A DNA stretch of 64,000 nt, taken from Candidatus Villigracilis adiacens (GTDB taxonomy: Bacteria > Chloroflexota > Anaerolineae > Anaerolineales > Villigracilaceae). This document shows positions 49,599 through 57,947 of the stretch, piece by piece. The position numbers and the translations under genes are program-made. Each line of letters begins with the position of its first letter. Position 1 is the first letter of the stretch. The stretch is from positions 124,001 to 188,000 of the forward strand of contig JADJBU010000022.1 of assembly GCA_016703605.1 (NCBI GenBank), in the 5' to 3' direction. Under the pieces are notes generated by a model that saw nothing but the letters and a program-made list of their open reading frames with translations, had not been told where the DNA came from and did not search any database.

Positions 49599-49624
49599 TT
49601 CACCACTCCACCCGGAGACATCCA

Positions 49625-50532
49625 ATGAAACGCTTCTTCGCCCTATCCCGCACCACGCACGGAGTTCTCGACCTCGCCATGCCGGGTTTTGTCGCCCTGC
49701 TCTGGCTGGGAGAATTTCCGCCCATCCTCACCATCGCCCTTTCGCTCTTCACCGCCTTCGCCGCCTACACCGCCATCTATGCGCTCAACGACCTGGTCGG
49801 CATCGCCGTAGACCGGGAAAAATTCGCGGGCGGAATCAACGCCGGGTACTCCGTCGAAGCGTCTGACCTGCGCTACCCGCTCGCGCAAAACGCGCTCAGT
49901 GTCGGCAAGGGCGTGTTATGGTTGCGTCTTCCTGGTTCGCAATCGCAATCGTCGGCGCGTATTTTCTCAACCCGTTCATCATCGCCATCCTGGTCGCCGC
50001 CGCGCTTCTCGAAGTCGTCTACGTGATGCTCTTCAAAGTGACCTACCTGCGCACCTTCGTCAGCGGCTTGGTCAAATCCAGCGGACCCATCGCCGCCATC
50101 TACGTCGTTGACCCCAACCCCGACATCGCCAAAGTCCTGCTCATCCTCGCCTGGGTCTTCGTCTGGGAGATCGGCGGACAGAACATCCCCGCCGACTGGA
50201 ACGACACCGTCGAAGACAAACGCGTCAACGCCAAGACCATTCCGCTTCAACTTGGGACTCAAACTGCGGGACTGATCGTCCTCCTGACCCTGGGATTGAC
50301 CGTCACCATCAGCCTCTTCCTCCCCCTCGCCTCCCCCCTGACTTTGGGCTGGCTCTACCGCCTAGCCTCAGCCGCCGCTGGAGCCTTTCTCCTCCTCAAA
50401 CCCGGCTACGACCTCTACCGCCAGCAGGCCGAAGGACGCATGGCGGCAAAACTCTTCGACAACGCCAGTTTCTACCCGATGGCGCAACTGGTCATCATTA
50501 CGGTTTTTGTGCTATATAATGCCATTATATAG
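49625..50532 (+). CDS. UbiA-family prenyltransferase, frameshifted
   Basis: The N-terminal 100 residues (from ATG 49625, TPGGAG-like GGAGAC upstream) and the C-terminal 200 (from about 49925) lie in different frames and join into about 302 residues, the normal family length. The first part carries the first Asp-rich motif as YALNDLVGIAVD; the second the second motif PADWNDTVEDKRVNAK. Seven to nine membrane spans are expected. The break is at 49918-49925, TTATGGTT-GCGTC, where one missing base would restore a W-x-A-S-S-W-F reading. UbiA proteins join a prenyl chain to an aromatic or other acceptor. The gene is either a sequencing error or a recent pseudogene. It is downstream of the UbiG homologue. 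Confidence 0.8.
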
Positions 50533-50663
50533 TAACTGCTCAGCCTGTCATTTCGACGAGCGCGAGCGAGGAGAAATCTTGCGCAACATTGAGAAAGATT
50601 TCTCGTGGCGCCTCGCGCCACTCGAAATGACAGGGCAGGGAAGTGAATTGGCTGAGCAGTTAC
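50532..50663. mobile_element. 132-bp non-autonomous element, copy C
   Basis: Starts on the last base of the ubiA-like stop codon. Ends GTAACTGCTCAGCC and GGCTGAGCAGTTAC are perfect 14-bp inverted repeats. Flanking octamers ATTATATA and ATTATGTA form a target duplication with one change. It is inverted relative to copies A and B. The insertion seems to have created or kept the prenyltransferase stop codon. Confidence 0.83.
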
Positions 50664-50724
50664 ATTATGTAAGAAATAAAATCACCGTCGTTCCCAAAAT
50701 ACATCGTTCCAGGAGGAGCCAACC

Positions 50725-52314
50725 ATGAGCCAGCGCGCCGAGTTGATCGTCACGAACGCAAGGATATTCACCAGCGACCCGTCCAACCCACAAGCGGAGG
50801 CGGTTGCGATAAAAGGGAATCGCATCGTCCATGTCGGGACGAACGACGGGGCGGAGAAATTCAAGGGCGCGGATACGCGGGTCGTGGACGGGCAGGGGCG
50901 CACCCTGACGCCCGGCTTCATCGACTCGCATTTTCATTTGTTATGGGGTTCCATTTCGATGGGCGGGGCGCAGTTATATGACGCAAAAAACCTCGACGAT
51001 GTCCGAAACGTCCTGCGGGAACACGCTGAAAAAAATAAAACATCTGAATGGGTGGACGGGCGCGGCATCAAATACGACATCGTCACAACCCGCCAGCAAT
51101 TGGACGAAATGATTTCAGACCGCCCGGTCTACATCAATGCCTATGACGGTCACACTTCCTGGGCGAACACCAAAGCCCTGGAGACGGCGGGCATCCTCCA
51201 GCCAGGGAAGGAAGCGGAAGGGGTCGGCGTTATCGTCCGCGATGAGAACGGAATCGCAACCGGCGAACTGCGCGAAACGGCGATGGGACTCGTCTCGGAT
51301 TTGATCCCCGAACCGAGCGAAGCCCGCAAGCGCGAACTGCTCAAGATGACGATGGCAACGATGAATTCGCGCGGCGTGACCAGCGTCCACAATATGAACG
51401 GGGATATGGAAGAACTGATGACCTATGCCGCGGTGGAGGACGCAGGCGAGATGACCGTCCGCGTGTATGAGCCGTATCACATCAAACCTGAAACAACAGA
51501 AGAAATGTTGAAAGAAGCTGCCGAGATGGCAAAGGTCAAAGGCGAGTTCGCGCGCGGCGGCGCGGCGAAATTCTTCATGGATGGCGTCTGGGAATCTTAT
51601 ACCGCGCTCAACGTCGAACCGTACGCCGACGACCCCGAAGCCAAACCGGACGGCATTTACTCGCTCGAACACTTCACCCGCATGGCAACCCTGTGCGACA
51701 AAATGGGTTTGCAGATCTTCGTCCATTGCTGCGGCGACGGCGCGGTGAGGCGCACGCTCGATGGGTACGAGGCAGTCCAAAAGTCCAATGGGAGGCGCGA
51801 CAGCCGCCACAGGGTCGAACATATCGAAGTCATCCACCCCGACGACATCCCGCGCTTCAAGCAGTTGGGCGTCCTGCCTTCGATGCAGACCAGTCATGCC
51901 CCGTTCAGCATCTCGGAAGGCGATGTGTGGCCCGCAAGGGTTGGGAAACAGCGCTGGCATCTTTCGTTTGCCTGGCGCGATATTTTGAACGCGGGCAACC
52001 AGATCGCCTACGGCAGCGACTGGCCCGTCGCTCCCTTCGACGTTATGCTTAATCTGCATGTCGGTTTGAACCGCGAATTGTGGAACGAGAGCAATCCGCG
52101 CCAGAACCTGACCCTCGAAGAATTGCTCATCGGTTACACGCGCGACGCCGCCTACGCCGAATTCATGGAAAACGAAAAGGGACAAATCAAGGAAGGGTAT
52201 CTCGCCGACCTTGTATTGTTCTCACACGACCTGTTCGCGCTCGACCCGAAGGACATTATGGAGGCAAAACCTGTTTTGACGGTGGTCAACGGTAAAATCG
52301 TGTTCGAGGCATAA
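50725..52314 (+). CDS. Amidohydrolase family protein (YtcJ-like)
   Basis: 529 residues. The N-terminal beta sandwich strand (AELIVTNARIFTSD) and TLTPGFIDSHFHLLWG, with the metal-binding HxH, are typical of the YtcJ/LAF3-like amidohydrolase_3 group. IFVHCCGDGAV carries the next His, DSRHRVEHIEVIHPDD another, and YGSDWPVAPFD the metal-binding Asp; the C-terminal NGKIVFEA completes the sandwich. It hydrolyses amide or related bonds of a small substrate. GGAGGAG precedes the ATG. Its stop is immediately followed by the DppB-type permease start, so it is likely co-regulated with the peptide importer and may process imported compounds. Confidence 0.92.
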   Translation: MSQRAELIVTNARIFTSDPSNPQAEAVAIKGNRIVHVGTNDGAEKFKGADTRVVDGQGRTLTPGFIDSHFHLLWGSISMGGAQLYDAKNLDDVRNVLREHAEKNKTSEWVDGRGIKYDIVTTRQQLDEMISDRPVYINAYDGHTSWANTKALETAGILQPGKEAEGVGVIVRDENGIATGELRETAMGLVSDLIPEPSEARKRELLKMTMATMNSRGVTSVHNMNGDMEELMTYAAVEDAGEMTVRVYEPYHIKPETTEEMLKEAAEMAKVKGEFARGGAAKFFMDGVWESYTALNVEPYADDPEAKPDGIYSLEHFTRMATLCDKMGLQIFVHCCGDGAVRRTLDGYEAVQKSNGRRDSRHRVEHIEVIHPDDIPRFKQLGVLPSMQTSHAPFSISEGDVWPARVGKQRWHLSFAWRDILNAGNQIAYGSDWPVAPFDVMLNLHVGLNRELWNESNPRQNLTLEELLIGYTRDAAYAEFMENEKGQIKEGYLADLVLFSHDLFALDPKDIMEAKPVLTVVNGKIVFEA

Positions 52315-53289
52315 ATGGCAACCTACGCCCTGCGCCGGGTTCTGCAAACGATTCCCATCCTGTTCGTCATCAGCGTCCTGCTGTTCCTGATGGTTCGCGC
52401 CGCCCCGGGCGGACCATTAACCGCCGCGCGCCGCAACCCGAATATTTCCAAGGAGCAGATCGAAGCCATCGAAGAAAAACTTGGCTTGAACGATCCCCTG
52501 CCCGTGCAATACGGACGCTGGCTCGGCTCCATGCTGCGCGGCGACATGGGCGACTCGATCAAGTTCCGCCGCCCGGTCTCGGAGATGATCGGCGAGCGGA
52601 TTCCGAACACGCTGACTCTCGTGGGCGCCGCGTTCTTTGTGACCCTGCTACTTGCCATCCCCATTGGAATTTTATCCGCCCGCAAACCCTACTCCCCCTT
52701 CGATTACACCATGACGACGATCACCTTCATCGGGCAGGCGATTCCCGTCTACTGGCTGGGGCTTGGGCTGATCGTCGTCTTCTATGTCGCATTGAAAAAT
52801 CCGTTCACAGGCGACCCGCTCTTTCCCGTCGGCGGAATGAACTCGCGCGGGCAGGAAGGCAACCCGCTCGATACGCTCTGGCATCTTGTCTTACCCGTAA
52901 CCGCATTAAGCCTCGGCTGGATCGCCTGGTACTCGCGCTTCCTGCGTTCCAGCATGTTGGATGTGTTGCACGAGGATTACATCCGCACCGCAAAGGCAAA
53001 AGGACTCGCCGAACGCTGGGTGCATTACAAACACGCCCTGCAAAACGCCATCCTGCCTTTGGTCACATTGATCGCGCTCGATCTGCCGAGTCTCTTCGCC
53101 GGAGCGTTATTCGTGGAGACCATCTTTTCGTGGCCCGGCATGGGTCGGCTGTTTTGGGACGCGGCAAAGGGGCGCGATTATCCGGTGCTGTTGGGCGTGG
53201 TCATGATCACGGCAGTCCTCATCATCTTCTGTAACATTCTCGCCGACCTTGTTTACGGCTGGCTCGACCCGCGGGTGAAATATGATTGA
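52315..53289 (+). CDS. Dipeptide/oligopeptide ABC transporter permease (DppB type)
   Basis: 324 residues with six membrane spans. The N-terminal AYALRRVLQTIPILFVISVLLFLMVRAAPGGP is the family start, the extracellular loop FKRRPVSEMIGERIPNTL-type is replaced by IKFRRPVSEMIGERIPNTLTLVG, and the EAA motif is RTAKAKGLAERWVHYKHALQNAILPLVT. The end DLVYGWLDPRVKYD is the DppB C-terminal signature. It pairs with the following DppC permease (8-base overlap). No ATPase gene accompanies the operon. Confidence 0.94.
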   Translation: MATYALRRVLQTIPILFVISVLLFLMVRAAPGGPLTAARRNPNISKEQIEAIEEKLGLNDPLPVQYGRWLGSMLRGDMGDSIKFRRPVSEMIGERIPNTLTLVGAAFFVTLLLAIPIGILSARKPYSPFDYTMTTITFIGQAIPVYWLGLGLIVVFYVALKNPFTGDPLFPVGGMNSRGQEGNPLDTLWHLVLPVTALSLGWIAWYSRFLRSSMLDVLHEDYIRTAKAKGLAERWVHYKHALQNAILPLVTLIALDLPSLFAGALFVETIFSWPGMGRLFWDAAKGRDYPVLLGVVMITAVLIIFCNILADLVYGWLDPRVKYD

Positions 53290-54175
53290 GCCGCTCAAGG
53301 GCAGGGAACAGACCATGGGGACGCTGATCCTGCGCCGCTTTTTCAAGCACAAACTGGCGGGAGTCGCAATCGCGGTCATGCTCGTATTGATCGCCTCCAG
53401 CCTGCTGGCGGATTTGAACCCGTTCAGCCCGACGGATCAAAACCCAACCAATAAATTACGCGACCCAAATACGGCGCATTGGATGGGGACGGATGAACTT
53501 GGGCGTGACCTGCTCTCGCGCATCATGCACGGTGGGAGAGTCTCCCTGGCGGTGGGGTTATTCTCGACCGTGCTTTCCATCCTTCTGGGAATCGCCGTCG
53601 GCGCGTTGAGCGGATTCTTCGGCGGCTGGACCGATTCCATTTTAATGCGCATCACGGACGCCTTTTTGACCTTCCCCTCCATCTTCGTGCTGATCATCCT
53701 CGGGGCGTTCCTGCGCGAGCAGCAGCTTTTCGTTTTACAAAACAGCATCTTTGTGGTGATTGTCATCATCGCCGCCCTCTCATGGATGTGGCCCGCCCGG
53801 CTCGTGCGCGGACTATTTCTCGTCCTGCGCGAAAAGGAGTTTGTCTCCGCCTCGAAAGCGCTGGGCGGAAACTCATTCCGCTTGATCGTGCGGCACATCC
53901 TCCCCAATTGCGCCGGTCCGATCCTCGTGAGCGGGACTTTGCAAATGGCTTCGGCGATCATCACCGAGTCCGGCTTGAGTTATCTGGGGTTCGGAGTCCA
54001 GCCGCCCACGCCCACCTGGGGCAGCATCCTGTCCACGGCGCAAAACCAGATCTTCACCGCCCCCTGGCTGGGATTCTTCCCCGGCTTGATGATCTTCATC
54101 ACCGTCATGGCGATCAATTACATCGGCGACGGGTTGAGGGATGCTTTCGATCCGTATGTGATTCATACGGAGTAG
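53282..54175 (+). CDS. Dipeptide/oligopeptide ABC transporter permease (DppC type)
   Basis: 297 residues; an alternative ATG at 53315 would shorten it by 11. N-terminal membrane helix FKHKLAGVAIAVMLVLIASSLLAD, the family block HWMGTDELGRDLLSRIMHGGRVSLAVG, and the EAA loop SASKALGGNSFRLIVRHILPNCAGPILV. The end GDGLRDAFDP is the DppC signature. It overlaps the DppB stop by 8 bases. With DppB it forms the channel for peptides or similar substrates such as nickel chelates or opines. Confidence 0.94.
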   Translation: MIEPLKGREQTMGTLILRRFFKHKLAGVAIAVMLVLIASSLLADLNPFSPTDQNPTNKLRDPNTAHWMGTDELGRDLLSRIMHGGRVSLAVGLFSTVLSILLGIAVGALSGFFGGWTDSILMRITDAFLTFPSIFVLIILGAFLREQQLFVLQNSIFVVIVIIAALSWMWPARLVRGLFLVLREKEFVSASKALGGNSFRLIVRHILPNCAGPILVSGTLQMASAIITESGLSYLGFGVQPPTPTWGSILSTAQNQIFTAPWLGFFPGLMIFITVMAINYIGDGLRDAFDPYVIHTE

Positions 54176-54225
54176 TCGGCGTTCTCTAACGCCAACCGGG
54201 GCGCGTTAGAGAACGCGCAGTACGC
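54175..54225. repeat. Double hairpin of the GTT-CTCT-AAC family
   Basis: GGCGTT-CTCT-AACGCC (54178-54193) and GCGCGTT-AGAG-AACGCGC (54201-54218) fill the gap between the DppC permease and the binding-protein gene, followed by a run of A and GGAG. It could set higher expression of the binding protein downstream. Confidence 0.6.
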
Positions 54226-54247
54226 AAAAAAAAAAAAAGGAGAAGAG

Positions 54248-55927
54248 ATGAAACTAAAATTGTTCACCCTGTTCGTCTTGCTGGGACTCGTTCTCAGCGC
54301 ATGTGGAGGCTCGGGGGGCGAACCCGCTTCGGGCGGGGAAGGAGGCGGGACGGTCGTTTTGATCCTGCCCGAAGAGCCGACCACGCTCAATTTCTATCTG
54401 GCAGACGCCGCAATTGTCCGTCAGGTGGCGGATTCGACTTCGATGACGGGACTGGTCACGATTGACGAGACCGGCAACTTCATCCCCGTGCTTGCCGAAG
54501 GGCTGCCGACGATCTCGGATGATTACCTGACCGTGACGTGGAAACTGATGGCGGACTTGAAATGGTCCGACGGCGAAGCGATCACGTCGGATGATGTGCG
54601 CTTCACCATCGAAGTATTGTCGAACCCGGATTCCGGCGCATTGGTCGGCACGAGCGGATTCGATTTGATCGCGAACGTCGAAACGCCCGACAACTTGACG
54701 ACGGTGATCACCTATTCCGAACCGTATCCCGGTTATCTCGACCAGTTTGCCTACGGCTTGTTCCCGCGTCATGCCACGGGCGCGCCGGAAGAGATGGCGA
54801 ATTGGGAATGGAACCGCGCGCCGGTGTCGGCGGGTCCGTTCATCGTGAGTAATTGGGAATCGGGCAAGAGCATCACGCTCACTCGCAACCCGAATTACTA
54901 CGAAGAAGGCAAACCCTATCTCGATGAAGTGGTCTTCGAGATCGTGCCTGAACCCTCCGCGCAGACCGCGATGATGCTCAACGGCGAAGGTCACTTCCAT
55001 TTGTGGCCCGGCGAATTCAAAGCCGATTACGATGAGTTACTCAAAGGCAAAGCCCAGCAATATCTCATCCCCGGCATCTGGAACATGGCGATTGACTTCA
55101 ACTTGAGCGCGCCCTTCGACGGCGACCCGACCGCCTCGGCTCCGCACCCGATTTTGGGCGACATCCGCGTGCGGCAGGCGATTGCCCATGCCATCAACTA
55201 CGGGGGCTTACAGCAGGATGTCTTGCAGGGCAGCGTCGGCGATTCGACCAATCCCTTCGCGTACGGCTGGTACAAGTGCGACCTGCCGCGCAAGCATGGC
55301 TTCGATGTGGAAGCCGCCAACAAACTTCTGGATGAAGCCGGTTGGGTGATGGGCGATGACGGCATCCGCGTGGCAAAGGGCGCGATGTACGTCGAGGATG
55401 GAACCCGCCTCTCGCTGGAACTGCAAGGGTATACGGCTTTCGATCCGCTTCAACTCACCGAGGAATATATCGTCGAAAACCTGAAAGCCGTCGGCATCGA
55501 AGCGCGGATTCAGAACTACGACTTCTCGATCATCTTCGGCACCTTCGAAGATAACTCCCCGCGCGCCGTGGGCGATTTCGACATGCTGATCTTCGACCGC
55601 GGCTTCACCACCGAGCCGCAGGGCTACAACTTCGACGCCTATCATTCCTCGCGCATCACCACGGCGGAGAACCCCACCGGCGGCAACTACTTCCGCTGGG
55701 TGAACGAGAATGTGGACGCGGCGCTCGAGACCGCCGGTTCGAGCTTCGACCTCGAGACCCGCAAAGCGGCCTATTGCGAAGTCGGTCAGGCTGTCCTCGA
55801 CGAACTGCCGCAGGTGTATCTGTATCTCTTCCAGGATAATTACGGCATCGCCGACAACCTCGAAGGGTATACGCTCAATACCTGGGGCAGCATGAGCTGG
55901 GGCATCCAGGATTGGAAGTTCAAATAA
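54248..55927 (+). CDS. ABC transporter substrate-binding lipoprotein (family 5)
   Basis: 559 residues. Signal peptide KLKLFTLFVLLGLVLSACGGSG ends in a lipobox with Cys near 19. The SBP_bac_5 pattern follows: ILPEEPTTLNFYLADAA, DLKWSDGEAITSDDVRFTIEVLSNPDSGA, GAGPF-type VSAGPFIVSNWESGKSITLTRNPNYYE, and DIRVRQAIAHAINYGG. It binds peptides or related ligands outside the membrane and delivers them to the DppBC permease. Shine-Dalgarno AGGAGA follows a 13-A run. The ligand is unknown. A terminator lies 40 bases downstream. Confidence 0.94.
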   Translation: MKLKLFTLFVLLGLVLSACGGSGGEPASGGEGGGTVVLILPEEPTTLNFYLADAAIVRQVADSTSMTGLVTIDETGNFIPVLAEGLPTISDDYLTVTWKLMADLKWSDGEAITSDDVRFTIEVLSNPDSGALVGTSGFDLIANVETPDNLTTVITYSEPYPGYLDQFAYGLFPRHATGAPEEMANWEWNRAPVSAGPFIVSNWESGKSITLTRNPNYYEEGKPYLDEVVFEIVPEPSAQTAMMLNGEGHFHLWPGEFKADYDELLKGKAQQYLIPGIWNMAIDFNLSAPFDGDPTASAPHPILGDIRVRQAIAHAINYGGLQQDVLQGSVGDSTNPFAYGWYKCDLPRKHGFDVEAANKLLDEAGWVMGDDGIRVAKGAMYVEDGTRLSLELQGYTAFDPLQLTEEYIVENLKAVGIEARIQNYDFSIIFGTFEDNSPRAVGDFDMLIFDRGFTTEPQGYNFDAYHSSRITTAENPTGGNYFRWVNENVDAALETAGSSFDLETRKAAYCEVGQAVLDELPQVYLYLFQDNYGIADNLEGYTLNTWGSMSWGIQDWKFK

Positions 55928-55933
55928 TGGAGT

Positions 55934-56003
55934 GAAACGTCTCCCGACGTTTCAGCGATGCTGGAAATAAGGAGTCCGAAGTCTTCTGACTTCGGACTCC
56001 TTT
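55934..56003. terminator. Tandem hairpins; the second is an intrinsic terminator
   Basis: GAAACGTC-TCCC-GACGTTTC (55934-55953) is followed by GGAGTCCGAAGTC-TTCT-GACTTCGGACTCC (55971-56000) with TTTTG after it. The second stem is 13 bp and perfect. Both have the RTC-TYCY-GAY core found at other loci. They separate the convergent binding-protein and VWA genes. Confidence 0.75.
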
Positions 56004-56033
56004 TGTAATCTCGATCGCAATTTGAAAGTTGCG

Positions 56034-57620
56034 TTACTGCCAAAGCCGGACAGCCATCTTCACCAGGTCCACGAATTCTTCCATGTCGTCGTCGCGGCGC
56101 AGGTCGTCTTCGATGCGGCGGGCTTCGTCGTAGACATCGTCGAGGGAACTGTCTTCAGCCCAATAACTTTCCTTCAGTATCTCGGCAAACTCAGCAACCA
56201 CCACAGCGCGTTGGAAATAGGGATCGGTTTCATCGAAGTCGCGTTCGAGGTCGTCGGCGTAAAAGTCCTGCGAAATCTCGACGACCTGATGCGTGTCGGG
56301 GTCTTCCCAGCGCATGAAGACGGTGGCGATCTTTCCGGAGGCTTCGGGGAAAAGCTTGACCTCGTACAACGCCGTCACCGAATGACCGGCGCCGATCTCG
56401 CCCGCGTCCACTTCGTTATCGCGGAAGTCTTCGTCTGCCACGTCGCGGTTCTCGTAACCGACGAGGCGGTAATTCCGCACCACATCGGGGTTGAACTCCA
56501 CCTGCACCTTCGCGTCGAGCGCGATGGTTTGAAGCGTGCCGGTGATCTCGTCAATGAAGAGTTTGCGGGCTTCGTCGCGGTCGTCCACGTAGGCGTAGAA
56601 GCCGTTACCCTGATCCGCGAGCTGCTCCATGAGCGTGTCGTTGTAATTGTCCATGCCAAAGCCGATGGTGGTGAGCGTGACGCCTTCCTCGACGTAGTGA
56701 TCTATCTCTTCGAGGATGGCTTCGGGTCCGGTCTCGCCGACGTTTGCCACGCCGTCCGAGCAGAGGATTACCCGGTTGATTCCGTCCCGCATGTAGGCTT
56801 CCATCGCCATGCGATAGCCGAGGCGGATTCCGGCTTCGGCATTGGTCGCGCCTTCGGGTTGCAGCGAGTATATGGCGGAGAGAATCTCACCGGAGCGGGA
56901 ACCAGGCGTCGGGTCGAGGACGATGCGGGCTTCCGATCCATAAACCACGATGCTGACCGTGTCGTCTTCATGCAATTGTTCCACCAGCATCTCAAGCGAT
57001 TGTTTGACCAAGCCCAGGCGGTTGTCCATGTCCATCGAGCCGGAAACGTCAATGACGAAGGTCAGAGCCGCGTCCTTGCGCTCGTCATCCGCGACTTCGT
57101 ATCCCTGAATGCCGATGCGGAGCATGTCGTAGCGCTCGGTCTGGGTGAAGGGCGAGGGACCGCCGTCAATGTAGATGTTGAAGGTCTGGTGTTCGGAGGG
57201 AGAGTCGTATCCCTGCTCGAAGTAGTTGACGTATTCCTCCACGCGCACCGATTCGGGCGGCGGCAGGTTGCCGTCGTTGAGGTAGTTGCGCATGACGGTG
57301 TACGAGCCGGTGTCCACATCCAACGCGAAGGTGGAGAGATTGTCGTCCTCGGTGTCTATGGACGGGTTGACGCCATAGTCCTCGAAGAACATGTCGTAGG
57401 GTTCGTTGCCTGCGCCTGCGGTTGGGGCTGGGTATCCGCCGCTCGGGAGGATTGAGGCGGGTTGTTCGGGCGCGGGCGCTTCGGTGGCGGCGGCATAATC
57501 TTCTCCGCTTGATAATTCTCGGGGGGCTTCCTCGGTTGCGGCGGCTCCTCCCCCACATGCGGCAAGAAACAGCAACAGGAAAACTGCACAATAGCCAAAG
57601 GCTTTGCGTAAGGCGTTCAT
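56034..57620 (-). CDS. VWA-domain lipoprotein (YfbK-like)
   Basis: 528 residues. Lipoprotein signal: FGYCAVFLLLFLAACGGG with Cys near 22, then an acidic, Pro/Ala-rich linker. The von Willebrand A domain has the MIDAS DVSGSMDMDNR, the Thr in GATNAEAGIRLGYRMA and the Asp in VILCSDGVANVGETGPEAIL, so a metal site is intact. An N-terminal DUF3520-type partner domain (FALDVDTGSYTVMRNYLNDGNLPPPESVRVEEYVNYF) and a C-terminal domain (ALDAKVQVEFNPDVVRNYRLVGYENR) are the same as in E. coli YfbK. Its role is unknown; protein binding outside the membrane is likely. AGGAGA lies before the start. Confidence 0.93.
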   Translation of the reverse strand: MNALRKAFGYCAVFLLLFLAACGGGAAATEEAPRELSSGEDYAAATEAPAPEQPASILPSGGYPAPTAGAGNEPYDMFFEDYGVNPSIDTEDDNLSTFALDVDTGSYTVMRNYLNDGNLPPPESVRVEEYVNYFEQGYDSPSEHQTFNIYIDGGPSPFTQTERYDMLRIGIQGYEVADDERKDAALTFVIDVSGSMDMDNRLGLVKQSLEMLVEQLHEDDTVSIVVYGSEARIVLDPTPGSRSGEILSAIYSLQPEGATNAEAGIRLGYRMAMEAYMRDGINRVILCSDGVANVGETGPEAILEEIDHYVEEGVTLTTIGFGMDNYNDTLMEQLADQGNGFYAYVDDRDEARKLFIDEITGTLQTIALDAKVQVEFNPDVVRNYRLVGYENRDVADEDFRDNEVDAGEIGAGHSVTALYEVKLFPEASGKIATVFMRWEDPDTHQVVEISQDFYADDLERDFDETDPYFQRAVVVAEFAEILKESYWAEDSSLDDVYDEARRIEDDLRRDDDMEEFVDLVKMAVRLWQ

Positions 57621-57650
57621 TTTTCTTCTCCTATTTGGAATATTTAATCT

Positions 57651-57729
57651 GCGTAGATTGCGTTCTCTAACGCAATCTTGACGTTAGCCTGTCCTGGACG
57701 GACAAGTCCAGGGAGAACGTCGATTACGC
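57651..57729. repeat. GCGTAG...TACGC repeat unit
   Basis: GATTGCGTT-CTCT-AACGCAATC (57656-57677) is followed by an ACTTGTCC/GGACAGG-type stem (GTCCTGGACGGACAAGTCCAGGGA) and closed by TACGC. The outer ends GCGTAGATTGCG and CGATTACGC are approximate inverted copies. It lies in the divergent gap between the VWA and FAD genes. Confidence 0.5.
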
Positions 57730-57899
57730 GCGAGCAACGCGGGAAGATCAGCAGGCGGCGTCCGGCTGTTCTTCACATACTGAAAGAATATCAGGTCATG
57801 AGGACTCCTTCTGCGGGAGGGAGTTACCCGCTATATCTCGATTGTTTTATACTGGACGTATCGTTTGCGGGGATTGTTCCCCGCTCATACGATTTGTGA
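57727..57899 (+). pseudogene. Possible remnant of a SagB-type nitroreductase gene
   Basis: The frame to the TGA at 57897-57899 encodes RTPSAGGSYPLYLDC and VSFAGIVPRSYDL, which resembles the conserved RT-PSAGxxYPLExY and V.GL.PG.Y.YD blocks of SagB-type nitroreductases (azoline dehydrogenases). Only about 55 residues remain, there is no start region and no flavin-binding rest, and the 5' side is a repeat. It looks like a decayed gene piece; a chance resemblance is possible. A hairpin GCGGGGA-TTGT-TCCCCGC lies within it at 57868-57885. Confidence 0.35.
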
Positions 57900-57947
57900 T
57901 ATTTTGGCATACTTCGAACGAAAAACAACAATACTGGAGAACTGTTT

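Noticed and set aside
45813..50532. Annotating the cluster simply as the ebo operon
   Set aside because: Functional classes overlap (UbiA-like, cyclase, isomerase), but the cyclase has KTGxN...KNRLG instead of the EboD-type loop, the isomerase lacks the EboE-like start, EboA, EboB and EboF are absent, and LuxS and UbiG are extra.
50507..50728. Small protein encoded by element copy C
   Set aside because: The same peptide pattern is found in all copies of the palindromic element in either orientation; it is an incidental open frame.
57840..57947. Riboswitch upstream of the FAD oxidoreductase
   Set aside because: Only a single GC hairpin was seen, no known aptamer pattern, and the region fits a decayed coding piece better.
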